Shown here piece after piece: positions 62,846 to 64,000 of a DNA stretch of 64,000 nucleotides. The notes below the pieces were generated by a model, which was not told where the DNA came from, searched no databases, and saw only the letters and a list, made by a program, of their open reading frames with translations. Source of the stretch: UBA2705 sp963977125 (GTDB taxonomy: Bacteria; Pseudomonadota; Alphaproteobacteria; Micavibrionales; Micavibrionaceae). Every line of letters begins with the position of its first letter. Within the stretch, counting starts at the first letter, position 1. Where the stretch lies: NCBI GenBank assembly GCA_963977125.1, contig CAXBNJ010000003.1:62001-126000 (forward strand), written 5' to 3'. The translations under genes and the position numbers were made by a program.

Positions 62846-64000
62846 ATGAACGGACATGGCCCGAATCAGCAAAACCCAGAAGAGATGCGCAACCTGATAA
62901 TATTTGTCGTGTTATCTCTCGCTATGTGGCTTTGTTACGATCATTTTGTTTTAAAACCTAAAGCAGAAGCCATACGTGCGGTGCAAGTCCAGCAAGCTAA
63001 AATGAACGTCGCGCAAGGCTTTGGCGGCACGACTAATTTTGTCCCGAAAAAACAAGTAGAGCGCGGCGAAATCATCGCTAGCGAACAAGTGGCTCGAATC
63101 ACAATCGAAAATGGCGAGCTTTCAGGTTCACTTTCGACTAAAGGCAACCGTATTGATGATCTGTTATTGAAAAACTATTTCAAAACGCTTGATAATGTTG
63201 AAAATGTTGAACTTTTCTCTCCGGCTAACAGCTTTTACCCGCATTACGGCGAATTTGGCTGGATAGCGGTTGATTCGGATATTGTCGCACCAACCAAAAA
63301 TACGCAATGGCAGGTTCTTGGATCAAATACAGTTTTGAGCCCTGATAGCCCCGTGTCTTTGCAGTGGAAAAATGGTCAAGGGGTGACCTTTATTAAAGAA
63401 TATAGCATTGATGATAAATTCCTTATCTCTGTGGAGCAGCGCATTGAAAATAATACGGGTAAAGAACTCCAATTCTATCCATATTCATTGATTAGCCGTC
63501 ATGGTCAGCCTGACCACTTAAATGAACCTAAGGGTAATATTTATGAGGGCCCTATTGGTTATATTAACAATGACCTTAAAGAAGAGAGCTATAAAAAGCT
63601 GGCTAAAAAAGGCGGACAAGCGTTCTCTGCCTCGCAAGGCTGGATTGGTATTGCACAGAAATATTGGTTGGTGGCTATGTTGCCTGACCCAGAGAGTTTG
63701 CAAGAGTTCCGTTTCACATCAAAAGGCGGTGCGCTTGATTTAAACAAGGCTGTTACGCAAGTTGACGTGCGCGGCGATGCAATAACTGTGTCGAGCGGTC
63801 AAAATGCGAGCCATAAAATGAACATGTTTGTTGGCGCTAAAGTCTTAAAAGACCTTGAAGCGTATTCAGATGATCTTGGCGTTAAGCATTTCGACCTCGC
63901 AGTTGATTTTGGTATGCTCTACTTCATTACTAAGCCACTTTATTGGTTGATGAACTTATTCCATGGCTGGGTTGGTAATATGGGCGTTGCGATTATTATG
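62846..64000 (+). CDS. yidC: Membrane protein insertase YidC (partial, cut by window edge)
   Basis: YidC inserts membrane proteins, alone or with Sec. The frame is open from ATG 62846 (AAAGGA upstream) through the last base (385 codons). An N-terminal membrane segment (LIIFVVLSLAMWLCYDHFVL) is followed by the large periplasmic beta-domain of Gram-negative YidC (for example DNFLISVEQRIEN-type FLISVEQRIENNTG, and YIGPIGYINNDLKEES-like GPIGYINNDLKEESYKKL). The conserved membrane core starts at the right edge (FGMLYFITKPLYWLMNLFH). The C-terminal part lies outside the window. Confidence 0.95.
   Translation, partial: MNGHGPNQQNPEEMRNLIIFVVLSLAMWLCYDHFVLKPKAEAIRAVQVQQAKMNVAQGFGGTTNFVPKKQVERGEIIASEQVARITIENGELSGSLSTKGNRIDDLLLKNYFKTLDNVENVELFSPANSFYPHYGEFGWIAVDSDIVAPTKNTQWQVLGSNTVLSPDSPVSLQWKNGQGVTFIKEYSIDDKFLISVEQRIENNTGKELQFYPYSLISRHGQPDHLNEPKGNIYEGPIGYINNDLKEESYKKLAKKGGQAFSASQGWIGIAQKYWLVAMLPDPESLQEFRFTSKGGALDLNKAVTQVDVRGDAITVSSGQNASHKMNMFVGAKVLKDLEAYSDDLGVKHFDLAVDFGMLYFITKPLYWLMNLFHGWVGNMGVAIIM

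Overview
The window is a contiguous, gene-dense piece of an alphaproteobacterial chromosome with moderately low GC. Several features point to that class: an NDUFA12-type complex I accessory subunit followed by mlaD and a DUF2155 gene, the hemC-hemD-mitofilin-hemY block beside tsaD and gpsA, an ECF11/ChrR sigma/anti-sigma pair, an IalB-family protein, and the rpmH-rnpA-yidD-yidC order. The exact order or family cannot be fixed from sequence alone. A Micavibrionales- or Rhodospirillales-like free-living or epibiotic bacterium is my inference.

Layout. 1-465 is the C-terminus of an RTX (calcium-binding) secreted protein. 616-7008 carries an orphan gene, lptB, rpoN and then dotD-dotC-dotB of a Dot/Icm (type IVB) secretion system. 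7039-10011 (minus) holds a degenerate HisA-like protein, gpsA and tsaD. 10109-15059 (plus) is hemC-hemD-mitofilin-hemY. 15268-19597 (minus) is a second type IVB cluster: dotM, an unknown one-TM protein, and dotL. 19720-22638 is a redoxin/DsbD pair and 22758-24758 is acetoacetyl-CoA synthetase. 24773-31294 is accessory: a nitroreductase, an XRE regulator, a sulfotransferase-like protein, a UDP-glucuronate epimerase and an orphan 542-residue protein. 31601-33510 has an FNR-type regulator, hsp20, a short ORF and tRNA-Arg, with a perfect FNR box in the hsp20 intergenic region. 33746-37792 holds elbB, GNAT, RidA, NDUFA12, mlaD and DUF2155. 37824-45556 (minus) carries an AstE-like peptidase, an 873-residue DUF4116-like repeat protein, an RTX/DUF4114 protein and a methyltransferase-like protein. 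45788-47792 has tRNA-Thr and a chemoreceptor. 48152-52353 is a LysR/pirin/FMN-reductase/YceI/b561/YceI redox block. 52379-54738 has two GNATs and a glycosyltransferase. 54818-57235 is aroQ-accB-accC. 57367-61462 has an NAD kinase, IalB, ECF sigma-ChrR and hypotheticals. 61823-64000 is rpmH-rnpA-yidD-yidC, with yidC cut by the window edge.

The part most worth attention is the type IVB secretion system. The outer-membrane lipoprotein/ATPase group (DotD, DotC, DotB) and the coupling-protein group (DotM, DotL) lie about 8 kb apart, embedded in housekeeping genes with no relaxase, integrase or transposase in view. A small unknown membrane protein sits between dotM and dotL. The large orphan or repeat-containing proteins in the window are possible substrates, but nothing in the sequence proves this.

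Other notable signals are: a HisA paralogue lacking both catalytic aspartates; a ChrR anti-sigma that has lost two of four expected zinc ligands but keeps its cupin metal site, with a matching promoter upstream of its sigma factor; a perfect FNR box next to a gene for an FNR-type regulator; a 12-bp perfect hairpin inside the rnpA coding region; and a 14-nt A tract just upstream of a chemoreceptor start. No CRISPR array, insertion sequence, rRNA or prophage was seen.
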